Positions 9,370 to 17,557 of a DNA stretch of 25,463 nt are shown piece by piece. Below the pieces are notes generated by a model that did not search any database, was not told the origin of the DNA, and saw only the letters and a program-made list of their open reading frames with translations. A program made the position numbers and the translations under genes. The stretch is from Priapulus caudatus (Eukaryota > Priapulida > Priapulimorpha > Priapulimorphida > Priapulidae). Positions within the stretch are counted from its first letter, which is position 1. Each line of letters starts with the position of its first letter. The DNA lies in the NCBI RefSeq assembly GCF_000485595.1, contig NW_014577529.1, forward strand, positions 2,410 through 27,872, in the 5' to 3' direction.

Positions 9370-9529
9370 ATAGTATTCGATAATGATCAAGGACAATATA
9401 TGGCAAGTAACAGGCTCTCTTGTTCATGGTGTTATCCATTCCTACCCGGCTTAGCCGCTCCTTACTGTGTCCTACATTCTTATTGTGTTACGAATCTACA
9501 GTGTGTTAATGAGACCGAATCTGCGCGTA
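9351..9529 (+). repeat. Direct repeat, downstream copy (3' end and UTR of transposase)
   Basis: Partner of 7327-7495. It covers the last seven codons, the TGA stop (9367-9369) and about 160 bp after it. The pair brackets the gene, so either an upstream gene copy was lost by deletion or recombination in a tandem array, or the repeat is a terminal direct repeat of the mobile unit. Confidence 0.8.
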
Positions 9530-9603
9530 CCGTGTGTAAAAATACGCTGTATTAATCTTATGTTTATATTTAATCTTTATACGATGGGAAATGCTTGTTT
9601 GAA

Positions 9604-9810
9604 ATGGCCTGGAGCAATAAAGTAATCCGTTCTCCGATTGGGTTTTGTTTGTGTGTCTTCCTTGTTGCTATACGACATCAATGCATCGAATCAGTCGAGT
9701 TTGACGAAGCAGTCCCGATCGGAATCTTAGACCCCGTGGTAATGCTGGAAGGCACGTTGACGCGGGACACTATTTTCACAAAGGGGATCGACGCAAGAGA
9801 AAATGACAAT
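9604..9810 (+). CDS. First exon of a probable secreted or membrane protein, not recognised
   Basis: ATG at 9604 opens a 69-codon exon that ends in phase 0 at a strong donor, AAT|GTGAGTAAG (9811). The N-terminus is a good signal peptide: MAWSNKVIRS, then the hydrophobic core PIGFCLCVFLVAI (residues 11-23), with likely cleavage near residues 27-30. The mature part begins VEFDEAVPIGILDPVVMLEG and continues with TLTRDTIFTK, acidic and without cysteines. I do not recognise the family. The ATG at 9604 is preferred over the earlier in-frame TTG because it gives a canonical signal peptide. Later exons are not identified; the tandem repeat at 9903-10490 would lie in the intron. The frame runs on past the donor to a stop at 9865, so an unspliced 88-aa product is an alternative. 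Confidence 0.5.
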
Positions 9811-9902
9811 GTGAGTAAGGGGAACGTTTACAGCTATCGAAATGACAAACATTGTTTTGATAACTAGTTTCTGAGAAATGCTTTAATTATACATGTGATT
9901 AT

Positions 9903-10490
9903 GTTAACGTCGTCAATTATATGGCGTTTATGCCAAGTAAAGATTCTACATGTAGCATCGTATACCGGTACAAGTTACAAGCAATACATTATCTTACCAA
10001 TCGTGCAGTGCCGCGGGAGGGCAGACTAGGATAGGCAGCTAGAGCGCCCACACGTGACTAGCGCGTTGACAGGAGTGGATGTAGGATGTGGGCCCCTTGG
10101 TTCCCGTTTTCTGGCGTTACATCAGAAGTTGAACTAGCGTAGAATTCTGGTTAATAATACAAATTATATGTACTACAAATACAACTTCTGGCGCAGATTG
10201 CGGGCAGGTAAATCGCTCGATTAATTAATAATGTACAAAAAGGGATAATACGTGATGGGAACAATATACAGAAGATTGTTAACGTCGTGCAATTATAATG
10301 GCGTGTATTGCAAGTAAAACACATGTAAGTATCGTATAGGCAAAGTGAGCAGGAGCAATACATATCTTAAATCGTGCAGTGCCGGGAGCAGCTAGTAGCA
10401 GCAGAAGTGACACAAGTGACTAGTTAGGCGTTACGCATGTCAGAAGTTGAATTGGCGTAGAATGGCTGGTTAATCAATACAAACTACACG
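9903..10490. repeat. Imperfect tandem duplication, about 268 and 213 bp
   Basis: Copy one is 9903-10170 and copy two 10278-10490. Both start GTTAACGTCGT.CAATTAT.A and share ATGGCGT, CATGTA, ATCGTATA, AATCGTGCAGTGCCG, GTGACTAG and CAGAAGTTGAA...GCGTAGAAT, and end near GGTTAAT.AATACAAA. The second copy has internal deletions, one of about 50 bp. The spacer 10171-10277 is unique. No coding frame; the minus frame 10151-10363 is not supported. Confidence 0.7.
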
Positions 10491-10732
10491 TCACTCAAGG
10501 TCAATACAAACTCGCGCACGCTCCGCGCGATGGACATGATCGACGAGGCTCCCGGCACGCTGTGCCCGCGAGGTGAATCGAGCTTACTGCCATAGCTTGA
10601 CAGGAAGGGCAGTACGGACAGCTGTCTTTTGGCACATTTATCTATATTCTTAGCGCACTCTCCATGTGAAACGCAATCTTACTCGTGTACATCATACTAT
10701 CACAGCCAATCAGTTGCCAACACTTGAGATTC
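10491..10732. other. No gene recognised; possible intron of the minus-strand block
   Basis: It lies immediately 3' (on the minus strand) of a consensus splice donor at 10733. I could not define a downstream exon. GC-rich at 10500-10580. Confidence 0.3.
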
Positions 10733-10987
10733 TTACCTGCAATAGCACCATATGAAGGGCTCACCTTTCACCATCCAGGGATTCGTTTTCTTCTGGCAAT
10801 ACCGGATATTTTCACAGGCCTGGATATAAAACCATTTGGCCAAGAATTTTTCTGATAGTATGGCCACACTGTGAAAACTTGCTAGCCTTGAATTAGCACG
10901 CTTCTTCCCATGAACGTAACCTCTGGTAAACCGCTGGCATGTGCAGATCCCTTTCCGTCCAACAACAAAGTCACAGTAATTCGACAT
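10733..10987 (-). CDS. Coding-like minus-strand exon with splice donor, not recognised
   Basis: An 84-codon frame starts at ATG (10987) and reads MSNYCDFVVGRKGICTCQRF, ending ...NPWMVKGEPFIWCYCR at a consensus donor TTGCAG|GTAAGAAT. It has several cysteines (CDF, CTC, ACEN, YCQ, CYC), a zinc-ribbon-like density, but no pattern I can assign to a family. The residues before the donor (NPW.V..EPFIWCYC) loosely recall the start of SWIM-type zinc fingers, without the following CXH. The frame and donor together make chance less likely. It may be the 3' part of the same gene as the frames at 11178-12125. Confidence 0.35.
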   Translation of the reverse strand: MSNYCDFVVGRKGICTCQRFTRGYVHGKKRANSRLASFHSVAILSEKFLAKWFYIQACENIRYCQKKTNPWMVKGEPFIWCYCR

Positions 10988-11177
10988 CAGTTATAAATAT
11001 CTTTGGGCCTTTGTTACTTGATAGTAGTAGCTAGGCATGCTTCTGATCCAGTGAAATTGATAGCGATCAATTCTGGTCAGTCAGACAGCTGTATCTTTCC
11101 CCACTGCTTCGTGTACTTAGAATCTTTAGAACAAAATGGACACTTGTCTCATCAGACCTCTACCGCAGCAAGTCACA

Positions 11178-11615
11178 TCACCAGTCGATCTGGTGAAGGG
11201 GCACAAGATGGGCCACTGAGGATTTTATATGCCAAACCACTGTCAGAAAAAACAAAACATAGGGTTTTTCAATTTCTAAACGGGTGTTTTTCACACGATC
11301 TTCTCTCTCATACCTTCCCTCGCAGTCTTTTTCCTGCGTGCAACCACATCTGGTCGCAGTAGAGGAGAATTTATCTGTCGAGCTTCTGGATAACATATGT
11401 TTTTTAGACTCCTTTGAGGATTTCAGCTGGGTTTGTATTGGCAGGTCCGGTCTGGCTTCACCTGGAGCGGTAATTCTGCCAGCACGCTGACTTGAACCAA
11501 ACTTGTAAGACTGTGCTGTGTTGTCTAGTTTCATTTTTCGACTGCCTTCATTCCTTTCTGTCACTGACAGGGAAACTCTCTCACAGGCCACTGCAATAAA
11601 TGCCACATAGTTCAT
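11178..11615 (-). CDS. Coding-like minus-strand frame, not recognised
   Basis: A 145-codon frame runs through Ser/Lys/Arg-rich sequence (SQRAGRITAPGEARPDLPIQ, then KSSKESKKHMLSRSSTDKFS) and a Cys-containing segment, TRCGCTQEKDCEGRYEREDR. Inside it, at about 11240-11260, a pyrimidine-rich TTTTGTTTTTTCTGACAG looks like an acceptor, so the last ~30 codons may be intron plus a new exon in another frame. The start at 11615 may also be intronic: TTTATTGCAG and TTTCCCTGTCAG occur right there as acceptors. No family recognised. Confidence 0.35.
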   Translation of the reverse strand: MNYVAFIAVACERVSLSVTERNEGSRKMKLDNTAQSYKFGSSQRAGRITAPGEARPDLPIQTQLKSSKESKKHMLSRSSTDKFSSTATRCGCTQEKDCEGRYEREDRVKNTRLEIEKPYVLFFLTVVWHIKSSVAHLVPLHQIDW

Positions 11616-11623
11616 GACATCTA

Positions 11624-12125
11624 TTGTTCATTGTGAGTGTGGTCAATTGTTATTGGTGCGGACACCTCTTTTATCTCTTGGGCAGGGCAATTTTCATTGT
11701 AAGGTGCAATGATGAGACCAGTACAAGCAGAGTTTCCACCAGAAGCAGCAATACCTGAGTAAATATGTATGAATTTCCTCAGAAGATTGGGGCGTACCAG
11801 CTGTGCTCGTTTTTCTTTTCGCTTGTAAGGACTAAGGCGTAACTTAGTTGAGCTGGCTGTTCCCACAGAACAAAGTGTCTTGTGGCTTTTTTTCGCCCGA
11901 GGTAAAATCAACATCACTGTCACTGGCAGATAAGGTACTTTCTTTACGTGAGCTGGGCAACCATTTACTTTTTTCTTCTATACTGTTCTGGATTTTGCTT
12001 AACCTCGAACCAGCTTCAGCAGCAAAAAAGTAAGCCGGCAATGCCTGCTTGAACATGTCTTCGCTCATCCCTTGCATACAATCACAATGCTTTGGCGACG
12101 TAAAACATCGCCGCTTTCTGCTCAC
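11624..12125 (-). CDS. Coding-like minus-strand frames 11844-12125 and 11621-11923, offset by one frame
   Basis: The upstream frame starts after TTTGTAAG at 12125 (GTG, probably an exon border and not a start). It reads SRKRRCFTSPKHCDCMQGMS and on to an acidic-serine stretch, ESTLSASDSDVDFTSGEKK. There, in a run of seven A (minus strand, about 11889-11895), the coding sense appears to pass to the second frame (SHKTLCSVGTASSTKLRLSP, then ...YKRKEKRAQLVRPNLLRKF and an AASGGNSACTGLIIAPYNEN segment) that stops at 11621-11623. A one-base change in the homopolymer would join them. An upstream minus donor, AAAGCATG|GTAAGTACT, lies at about 12203-12211. Function unknown. Confidence 0.35.
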
Positions 12126-12129
12126 TTAC

Positions 12130-12780
12130 AAACCACGTTTGAGCGGTTGTAACTCGGACGAGCTCGTGTGAGAGTGATTTATCGGCTTCGCTCCCTCGGA
12201 GAGTACTTACCATGCTTTCTCGCTGGTTTGGTAGTAGACTACCAACGCAGCCGGAAGACGACAGAAAGTTGTAACGCGCTCTAAACTCTTGTTAGGCCTT
12301 CATTTGTGGTTGGTTGCCCACGACGTTTGTAGCACTAGATAGTTTGACGATGTCGGGATATCTCTATCTCGTCGGGTCCACAACGAACAATGTCCAAATC
12401 TCATAAACTCGCCGGCTTATGCATTATGCGATCAAGACTCACAAGACTTCGACTTTTTTGTCTGAATGCTTGACTTGGCAGAGGGTCCAGAGAATCACAA
12501 AGGATACTTGGATAAGTCGCAGAGGCCGCTTCGTTTCGCATTGGTAACACGCCATTGCATTGATTGTAATAATCTTCCAACAATGGCGTCAGCTTTGTGG
12601 TCGTCACGCACTTTTGTCACGTGTTGCACGACGAAGAATAGGCAGTATTAATCATAAGCGTGTATATAATAATCCATTGTGAACATTCAGTGGTTTATTC
12701 ATTTCTGTATTACATCGAGGGCCATTATGAATTATTAAGTTTTGCGTTAAATTTAAACGGTCCAGTCTCATAGGGGTTTA
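12130..12780. other. No gene recognised; possible 5' region of the minus-strand block
   Basis: Moderately GC-rich, with a good minus-strand donor near 12211. Small frames at 12401-12607 (minus) and 12466-12651 (plus) overlap on opposite strands, and neither shows a domain. Confidence 0.3.
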
Positions 12781-12783
12781 TGT

Positions 12784-12829
12784 CCGGACCCAGGGTACGC
12801 CCTGGAACGTCCCTGGGTAGACGGTCCGG
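12784..12829. repeat. Strong GC hairpin
   Basis: CCGGACC (12784-12790) pairs with GGTCCGG (12823-12829), and CCCAGGG (12789-12795) pairs with CCCTGGG (12811-12817). An inner CCAGGGTACGCCCTGG palindrome also forms. Telomere-like GGGTTAGGGTTCGGGTTAGG follows at about 12884. Function unknown. Confidence 0.6.
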
Positions 12830-13155
12830 TATAGCCAGAACGTAAGCCTTGGTCAGCTATTTGAATGGTTAGATTAGGATTTGGGTTAGGGTTCGGGTTA
12901 GGGAGTAGGCGCGTCAAGCGCTCCCTAGAGCTCGTTAGTGAGTAAGGCGAGGTACGTTCGGCCTACTTAATGGTACAGGGTACGTTCCGGGTATATGCAG
13001 ACCGTACCGGTACGTTCGCGGCAGTTACCCGGGGACCTAGACGCCTCTCTGAGGCATTGCTACGTGTCGTCTGCTTAGATTAAGTGTCACTCGGATGGTA
13101 ATCGAGGTGGGAGCCCGCAGTCCCACACGCTACTAACTATATGCCTTTGTCCCTT
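12830..13155. other. No gene; GGTACGTTC-repeat region
   Basis: GGTACGTTC occurs three times (about 12951, 12978 and 13009) with related GACCGTACCGGTACG palindromic sequence. A TTTGTCCCTTGCAG acceptor-like site lies at about 13147-13160 on the plus strand, just where the long direct repeat begins. Confidence 0.35.
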
Positions 13156-13159
13156 GCAG

Positions 13160-13590
13160 GCCATTTCTATTACTGGCCCACAAGGTTTCGGACGCGAGAA
13201 TTCGTCAAGTCTTTTCTGTGATTTTGCCGTCACAGCCACCAGCCGGTTACGAACAGAGACATTATGTTTTTTATAACAAGTGGAACACTGTTCACTCCCA
13301 AATGTTACCTCTGTGTCCCCCACGTAACTTACGGACTTCGCTGCAGCTATGGATCGTGCGCCGGCGCCACAATTCATTCGGCGCACGATCCCTACTGCCG
13401 CGGCTGATACTGTCCCGTAGGAGCGTTCCCGCGGTCGCGTGCGGCTTTGGCCGCGGAACTGGCGCGGCAATGATCTGCGCTTAGCGGGCTTGGGATTACA
13501 CTCCTTCGGCAACCCGCTTTATCTAGTATCGTCTCATCTTGACAGTCTGCAGCGGAATATACCGCGGAAGCGGGTCGTCGCGCCACCTGT
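13160..13590. repeat. Diverged direct repeat A with a 13-bp+ foldback
   Basis: It aligns with 15190-15585 through shared blocks: TATTACTGG, TTCGGTCACAGC-like, CTCTGTGTCCCCCAC, GCAGCTATGGATC, GCGTTCCCGCGGTCGCGTGCG, CCGCGGAACT, GATCTGCGCTT, CTTCGGCAAC, CTAGTATC and GTCTCATCT. The foldback is GGATCGTGCGCCG (13351-13363) against CGGCGCACGATCC (13379-13391), extendable outward with GCAG/CTGC. A minus-strand frame 13087-13512 spans the whole repeat and contains a CSTCYKKH segment; the partner copy has stops at the equivalent place, so coding is unproven. Confidence 0.65.
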
Positions 13591-14460
13591 TGGCGCCATT
13601 TCCCAGATACTCGGCTGTCTACATTAAGAACCATTTGCAATGGTCTATGGTCAAATGGGGCGTATATCGGGCAAAATTCAGGAAGTTGTGGCGTTGCACA
13701 GACTTTTGGATTATGGACGTTAGGGCGACAGAAGTAACTCCAATGGCGTAATTGGAACTTTTTATTGGCTTGGCGCGTTCGTTTTTTTGGTATAAAAGGG
13801 ATTTCGAATGTCTTTAATTACACGCCGTGATTTATTCTGGTAGCTTAGCGCTACCGCGTAGATGGCGCGACGAGCTCTCTTCGAGGGATGGTTGGAGAGA
13901 ATTCCCACAGAAAGAACGGCAATTTAGGCCTTAGAACTGCCGCCGTGACGAGTTTGTAACGCTCGAGTTACTATAACTTTAGTGTTAGCGGAGATACTGT
14001 GGCGTGAATGAACCGTCCGTACCAGTCAATTGACACGGCCTAGGCTGAATGCGTGACTCGGCGTTTTTATTATCGTAGCCAGTCTTCCTTGCTCCTTATG
14101 AACCTGTTGCCCCGCCTCGCATCTTCCTCTGCAGACTCTAGCCCGTTGTTGCCGTTTTGCATATTACCCAGCCACTGGCAGGAAGATCAAGCCGCACGTA
14201 CAGCACAACTGATCATCAGTTCGTTTAGACTGAGTGCCATCTAGCGGCACTGAGAGGACCGTGTACAAGATGGCGTTGCGCAAAAGATGCGTGTTACCCC
14301 GACCAGCTACTACTACTACACTAGTAGCTAGTAGTAGTAGTACTACTAAGTTACCAGCAACTACTCGTAGCTAGTACTAGTAACCTACCAGGACGAGAGC
14401 TAATAGTAATAGTAATATGACTAACTCTGTTCTACTATTATTATATTATATTTTTTCTAT
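13591..14460. other. No gene recognised; TAGTAG-rich palindromic stretch at 14300-14400
   Basis: TATA-like TATAAAAGG occurs at 13790. Bases 14305-14390 are made of CTACTAC/TAGTAGTAG words in both orientations and form many alternative small hairpins, followed by a TAATAG-type run to about 14420. The open frame 14053-14244 has no recognisable domain. Confidence 0.35.
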
Positions 14461-14471
14461 TATATTACGAA

Positions 14472-14588
14472 CCTAGCTCTATGTAGTATAGCCGCTTAAT
14501 TACTGGCCGCTGCGGTTATCTGGTCGGTCGAAAGCGGTTTGTCTGCAGCGCAGTTCAATGTAAGCGGCTATAAGTAACTAGAGCTATG
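14472..14588. mobile_element. Small foldback element with ~28-bp imperfect inverted repeats
   Basis: TAGCTCTATGTAGTATAGCCGCTTA (left, 14474-14498, 25 bases; its key core is TATAGCCGCTTA) is mirrored by TAAGCGGCTATA and TAACTAGAGCTA (14561-14586). The 62-bp middle contains GCCGCTGCGG. Tiny for a MITE and noncoding. Confidence 0.5.
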
Positions 14589-15185
14589 ACGAAGCCCTAC
14601 AGCCATGAACTCTACCTATTTATATTTGATATAGATATTATATTTAGATTGATGTATTAAGACATTGGTTTTATTGGCCATGCCATATCAGTTGGGGCCC
14701 ATATAATATTGGGAGCCATGTTCTGCCTATCCTTGAGCGCAACTAGTACTACTAGACTACTATACGACTAGCAAGAAACTGGCTCTTTGCTAAGGTTAGA
14801 ATACCCCTTAGGTATACTCAGACACAGGCTATGGCACTTGAAGCGTTTCAATAAGAATATTAATGCTAACTAATACGAAATCTATTACTCACGAAATGTT
14901 TTAGTTTCTAGTAACGGCTACTCTCTTCAAGAAGGTTGCGAGGTGCAAGGCTATATATAAGATAGGGGACGCTGCGCTCCCACCTCGGATTAGCCATTGA
15001 GTGACTAGCTAAGGCGCCGAGAAGGTGCGAGAGCGTGCAGTCTATGGCTATAGGCGGCGGGCAGGCGGGCGCACTGCTTTCCAACTCCCGTACGAGCCTC
15101 GGCCAAAAAATTTGGATACGTTGGCAAAACGTTGCAGCGTTTGGGCCGAAGAGCGCGCGGTAGGTGTTTCGGATCTTTGACAGCC
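14589..15185. other. No gene recognised
   Basis: AT-rich to about 14960, then GC-rich. Minus frames at 15005-15233 overlap each other and the start of direct repeat B. No domain seen. Confidence 0.35.
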
Positions 15186-15189
15186 GTTT

Positions 15190-15585
15190 GCATTACTGGG
15201 CAGGTTCGCAGAATGTCCAGAAGATTCAGACATGTCTTTCTCTGATTTCGGTCACACAGCTCGGTTTACGGAAGCAGATTTACTCGGCTTACAAGTTTTT
15301 ATAGCAAGTGCAACCCCTGGTTTGACCGTCCCAAATGTCTACGCCTCTGTGTCCCCCACTAAATTGGCGGACTGTCGCTGGCAGCTATGGATCCGTGCGA
15401 TGGCCGGCCAATTCCATTCGGTCGCAGCGGATCCATAGCTGCCAGCGCTGCATACTGTCGTAGGACGTTCCCGCGGTCGCGTGCGCCTTGCCGCGGAACT
15501 GCGCGAAAGATCTGCGCTTCAGCGCAATTGGGATCAACATCTCCTTTCGGCAACGCTTCTCTAGTATCCCGTCTCATCTGGATAC
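15190..15585. repeat. Diverged direct repeat B with a 19-bp perfect foldback
   Basis: Homologous to 13160-13590. The foldback arms are CGCTGGCAGCTATGGATCC (15376-15394) and its exact reverse complement (15429-15447). The stem continues inward as TGCGA/TCGCA with a one-base bulge, around a TGGCCGGCCA centre. The stem position is shifted outward relative to copy A, but both copies keep a long paired structure. Confidence 0.7.
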
Positions 15586-15589
15586 ACAA

Positions 15590-16488
15590 CGGACCCACCG
15601 GAGATTACACAGGAGGCTGAAATCCAGCGAGATTCAGGAGCTTCCAGGAAGAGAGAGCACGGATCAGCACAGGAGATGTTCGGAAGAAACATACTCGGAA
15701 GAAACAGTGCTGACAAAGAAGAGGTGTACAGCCGCCGAGGAGGACAGGGAGGACAACGACGACAAAGACACGACACGATTGTAAAACGGAAAGGACTGAT
15801 CATCCCGACCATTACAAACGGGACAAAACGACAAATAACGGGACAGACGAACAAAGGCGACTGAGAGTACACGACAGAGAGAAATATTAAGAAGGACATA
15901 GTTCAGGTGAGAATCGAACGAGTCGCGTATGTACCCTCATACATCGAGGGGGTTTTCTACAGGTGGGACGTCGCCTGGGGGAAGCCACGCACTCGTTCGA
16001 ACACGAAGAACTAAGAGACGAGTAGAGAAAAAGACAGTAAAGCAGAGAAAGGGGAAGGGGGAAACGTAACGCGAATATATAACGAGAGAATAGAGGAAAC
16101 ATAATGATAGAAAGGAGAGAGCGAAAGTGTACATAGGAAACAAATATATATAGTAAGAACGCATCTTTAGTAGAACGGTAGAGCCACTCGGAGGGGGAAA
16201 TAAAGAGAAGAAACAGTCAGCGTCTCACACACCTATACTACCTAGACTAACACAGCACAGGAACAACCACCACGACCACAGCAATAGACGGGACAGAAGC
16301 GGCAACGGGAAAGGAGACAGCATCAAGCACAGCTTTGAGAAGAATAGGTGGAACACTATACAAATACCATCATAGACACAACGCAAGGGCCTATTCTTCG
16401 CAACGCCGGAATGTGCTGAGCGCAAGAAGCTCGTGAGGACACGAGAAGAGACGTCCCGGAGGTACGTCACTTCAAAGGGAGGGGCATG
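15590..16488 (+). mobile_element. A/G-rich internal region of a retroelement, with polypurine tract
   Basis: The plus strand is strongly purine-rich (AGGAAGAGAGAG-type words) from about 15600 to 16480. It ends in TTCAAAGGGAGGGGCA (16471-16486), a good polypurine tract immediately before an LTR start. Broken plus frames are present, for example 15676-15864 and an unterminated RIERVAYVPSYIEGVFYRWD segment near 15908-16010. None gives a clear gag, protease, RT or integrase motif. I read it as the decayed 3' internal part of an LTR retrotransposon. Long minus-strand frames are shadows of the purine skew. Confidence 0.45.
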
Positions 16489-17190
16489 TGTAACCGAGGA
16501 CGGTACGAGCAGGAACGGACAACTGTTATATAATAGACCGCTGGACAGCCGGAGCGAAAAGACATGGCTGACTTAGTAGAAGCGAAACAAAAGAAGGGTA
16601 ATAATAGTCAAGGGGGAGAAGGCAGGTACGCCCTTTGACCGAAAAGCAGAGGTCGCGCGCGGACGCGGGGTAGGATAAATAAGCAGAGATTTAAGAGAGG
16701 AGAAATAGAGTGTGCTGGGACCAGCCGAGACGAAGCTGACTCCTCCGACCAGATGGCGTTCATGTAAATATGGTTACTTCTTTGTATGATAGTTAGATTG
16801 TATGCATAGTTTAGATCATTGAGACTGCGCGTAAGAGTGAGTACGGCGTTACAGTAATGCGGTGAAGGGATAGACGTTAACGTGGTATGGGTATGGGTCG
16901 CGGAGTGAAGCGGTTACTCGTACCGCGGTTATATGTCCGTTGTCTGGATGCAACACAGATTAAGCGAGTGGTAATATCAACGAAGGTAGAGACGACGCTT
17001 GTAGGTAAGCGTCAGGTAGTTTACTAAAAATGACGACTGTATAACCGATGTGGTGATGGGATTGTATCGTGCGGTGATTGGAGCGGCGTTATTAATAAAT
17101 ATTATGCTTGTGTGTATTACCTACATTCCTGCATTCCGTTGTATATCAGTGGCTGTATTTTATATCCTCGAGCCGGGTTATTCCCTCACA
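16489..17190 (+). mobile_element. LTR (probable 3' LTR), 702 bp
   Basis: It begins TGTAACCGAGG directly after a polypurine tract and ends ATTCCCTCACA, so it has the TG...CA borders of an LTR. Inside are TATATAATAG (16527-16536), GGATAAATAAG (16673-16683) and the polyadenylation signal AATAAA (17094-17099), in the expected U3-R-U5 order. A good splice donor, GTAG|GTAAGC, lies at 17005. No second LTR copy is in the window, so a solo or truncated element is assumed. The right flank is AGGTA. Confidence 0.6.
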
Positions 17191-17282
17191 AGGTACTAAA
17201 ACAGAAATACGATCAAGCCGTCACGCGTGGGCTTTAATAAAGAAGCTCGCGGTGACACATGCACAAATACACAGTGATATAG
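17191..17282 (+). other. Short spacer between LTR and ankyrin exon, with acceptor-like sites
   Basis: AATACACAG (to 17274) and GATATAG (to 17282) are possible splice acceptors just before the first ankyrin unit. The ankyrin frame is closed upstream at 17275-17277 (TGA), so the exon must begin here or the 5' part is lost. Confidence 0.35.
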
Positions 17283-17557
17283 AGTGATACCGTTATTGGA
17301 TGCGGGCGCTAACATAGATTACGCGAACGTGAATGGCTGGACCGCAGTAATAGCAGCAGCTGGTATTGGTCATACGGATGTGGTCACAGCGTTATTAGGT
17401 GCAGGCGCTAACATAGAACACGCGGACGTGGATGGCAGGACCGCAGTAATGGTATAGCAGCTGCTAACGGTCATACGGATACGGTCACAGCGTTATTAGG
17501 TGCATGCGCTAACATAGAACATGCGGACGTGGATGTCAGGACCGCAGTAATGGAGAC
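17278..17557 (+). pseudogene. Frameshifted 5' ankyrin repeats
   Basis: Two full 33-residue ankyrin units start at 17290 and 17389 in one frame (PLLDAGANIDYANVNGWTAV and the next unit). The frame then breaks at TAG (17455-17457) because of an extra TA. A third unit starts at 17490 in the next frame. It is followed by a 29-bp tandem duplication (17526-17554 and 17555-17583) that moves the reading into the frame of the downstream ankyrin ORF. The net shift is 2+29 bases, which exactly accounts for the change from the first frame to the last. No start codon is seen. Confidence 0.75.

Noticed and set aside
11125-11185. Wnt-like TCCGRG-type cysteine motif (TCCGRGLMRQ) in a minus frame
   Set aside because: Only a few residues match, the frame is short with stops on both sides, and the rest has no Wnt features.
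13160-15585. Direct repeats A and B as the two LTRs of one element
   Set aside because: They lack TG...CA borders at matching positions, are strongly diverged from each other, and the 1.6 kb between them has no retroelement features.
15905-15975. tRNA B-box-like GTTCGATTCTC on the minus strand
   Set aside because: No A box, no acceptor stem and no cloverleaf can be drawn around it.
15561-16470. Long minus-strand frames rich in Ser, Leu, Phe and Cys
   Set aside because: They arise from the purine skew of the plus strand in the retroelement internal region; no domain and no conservation seen.
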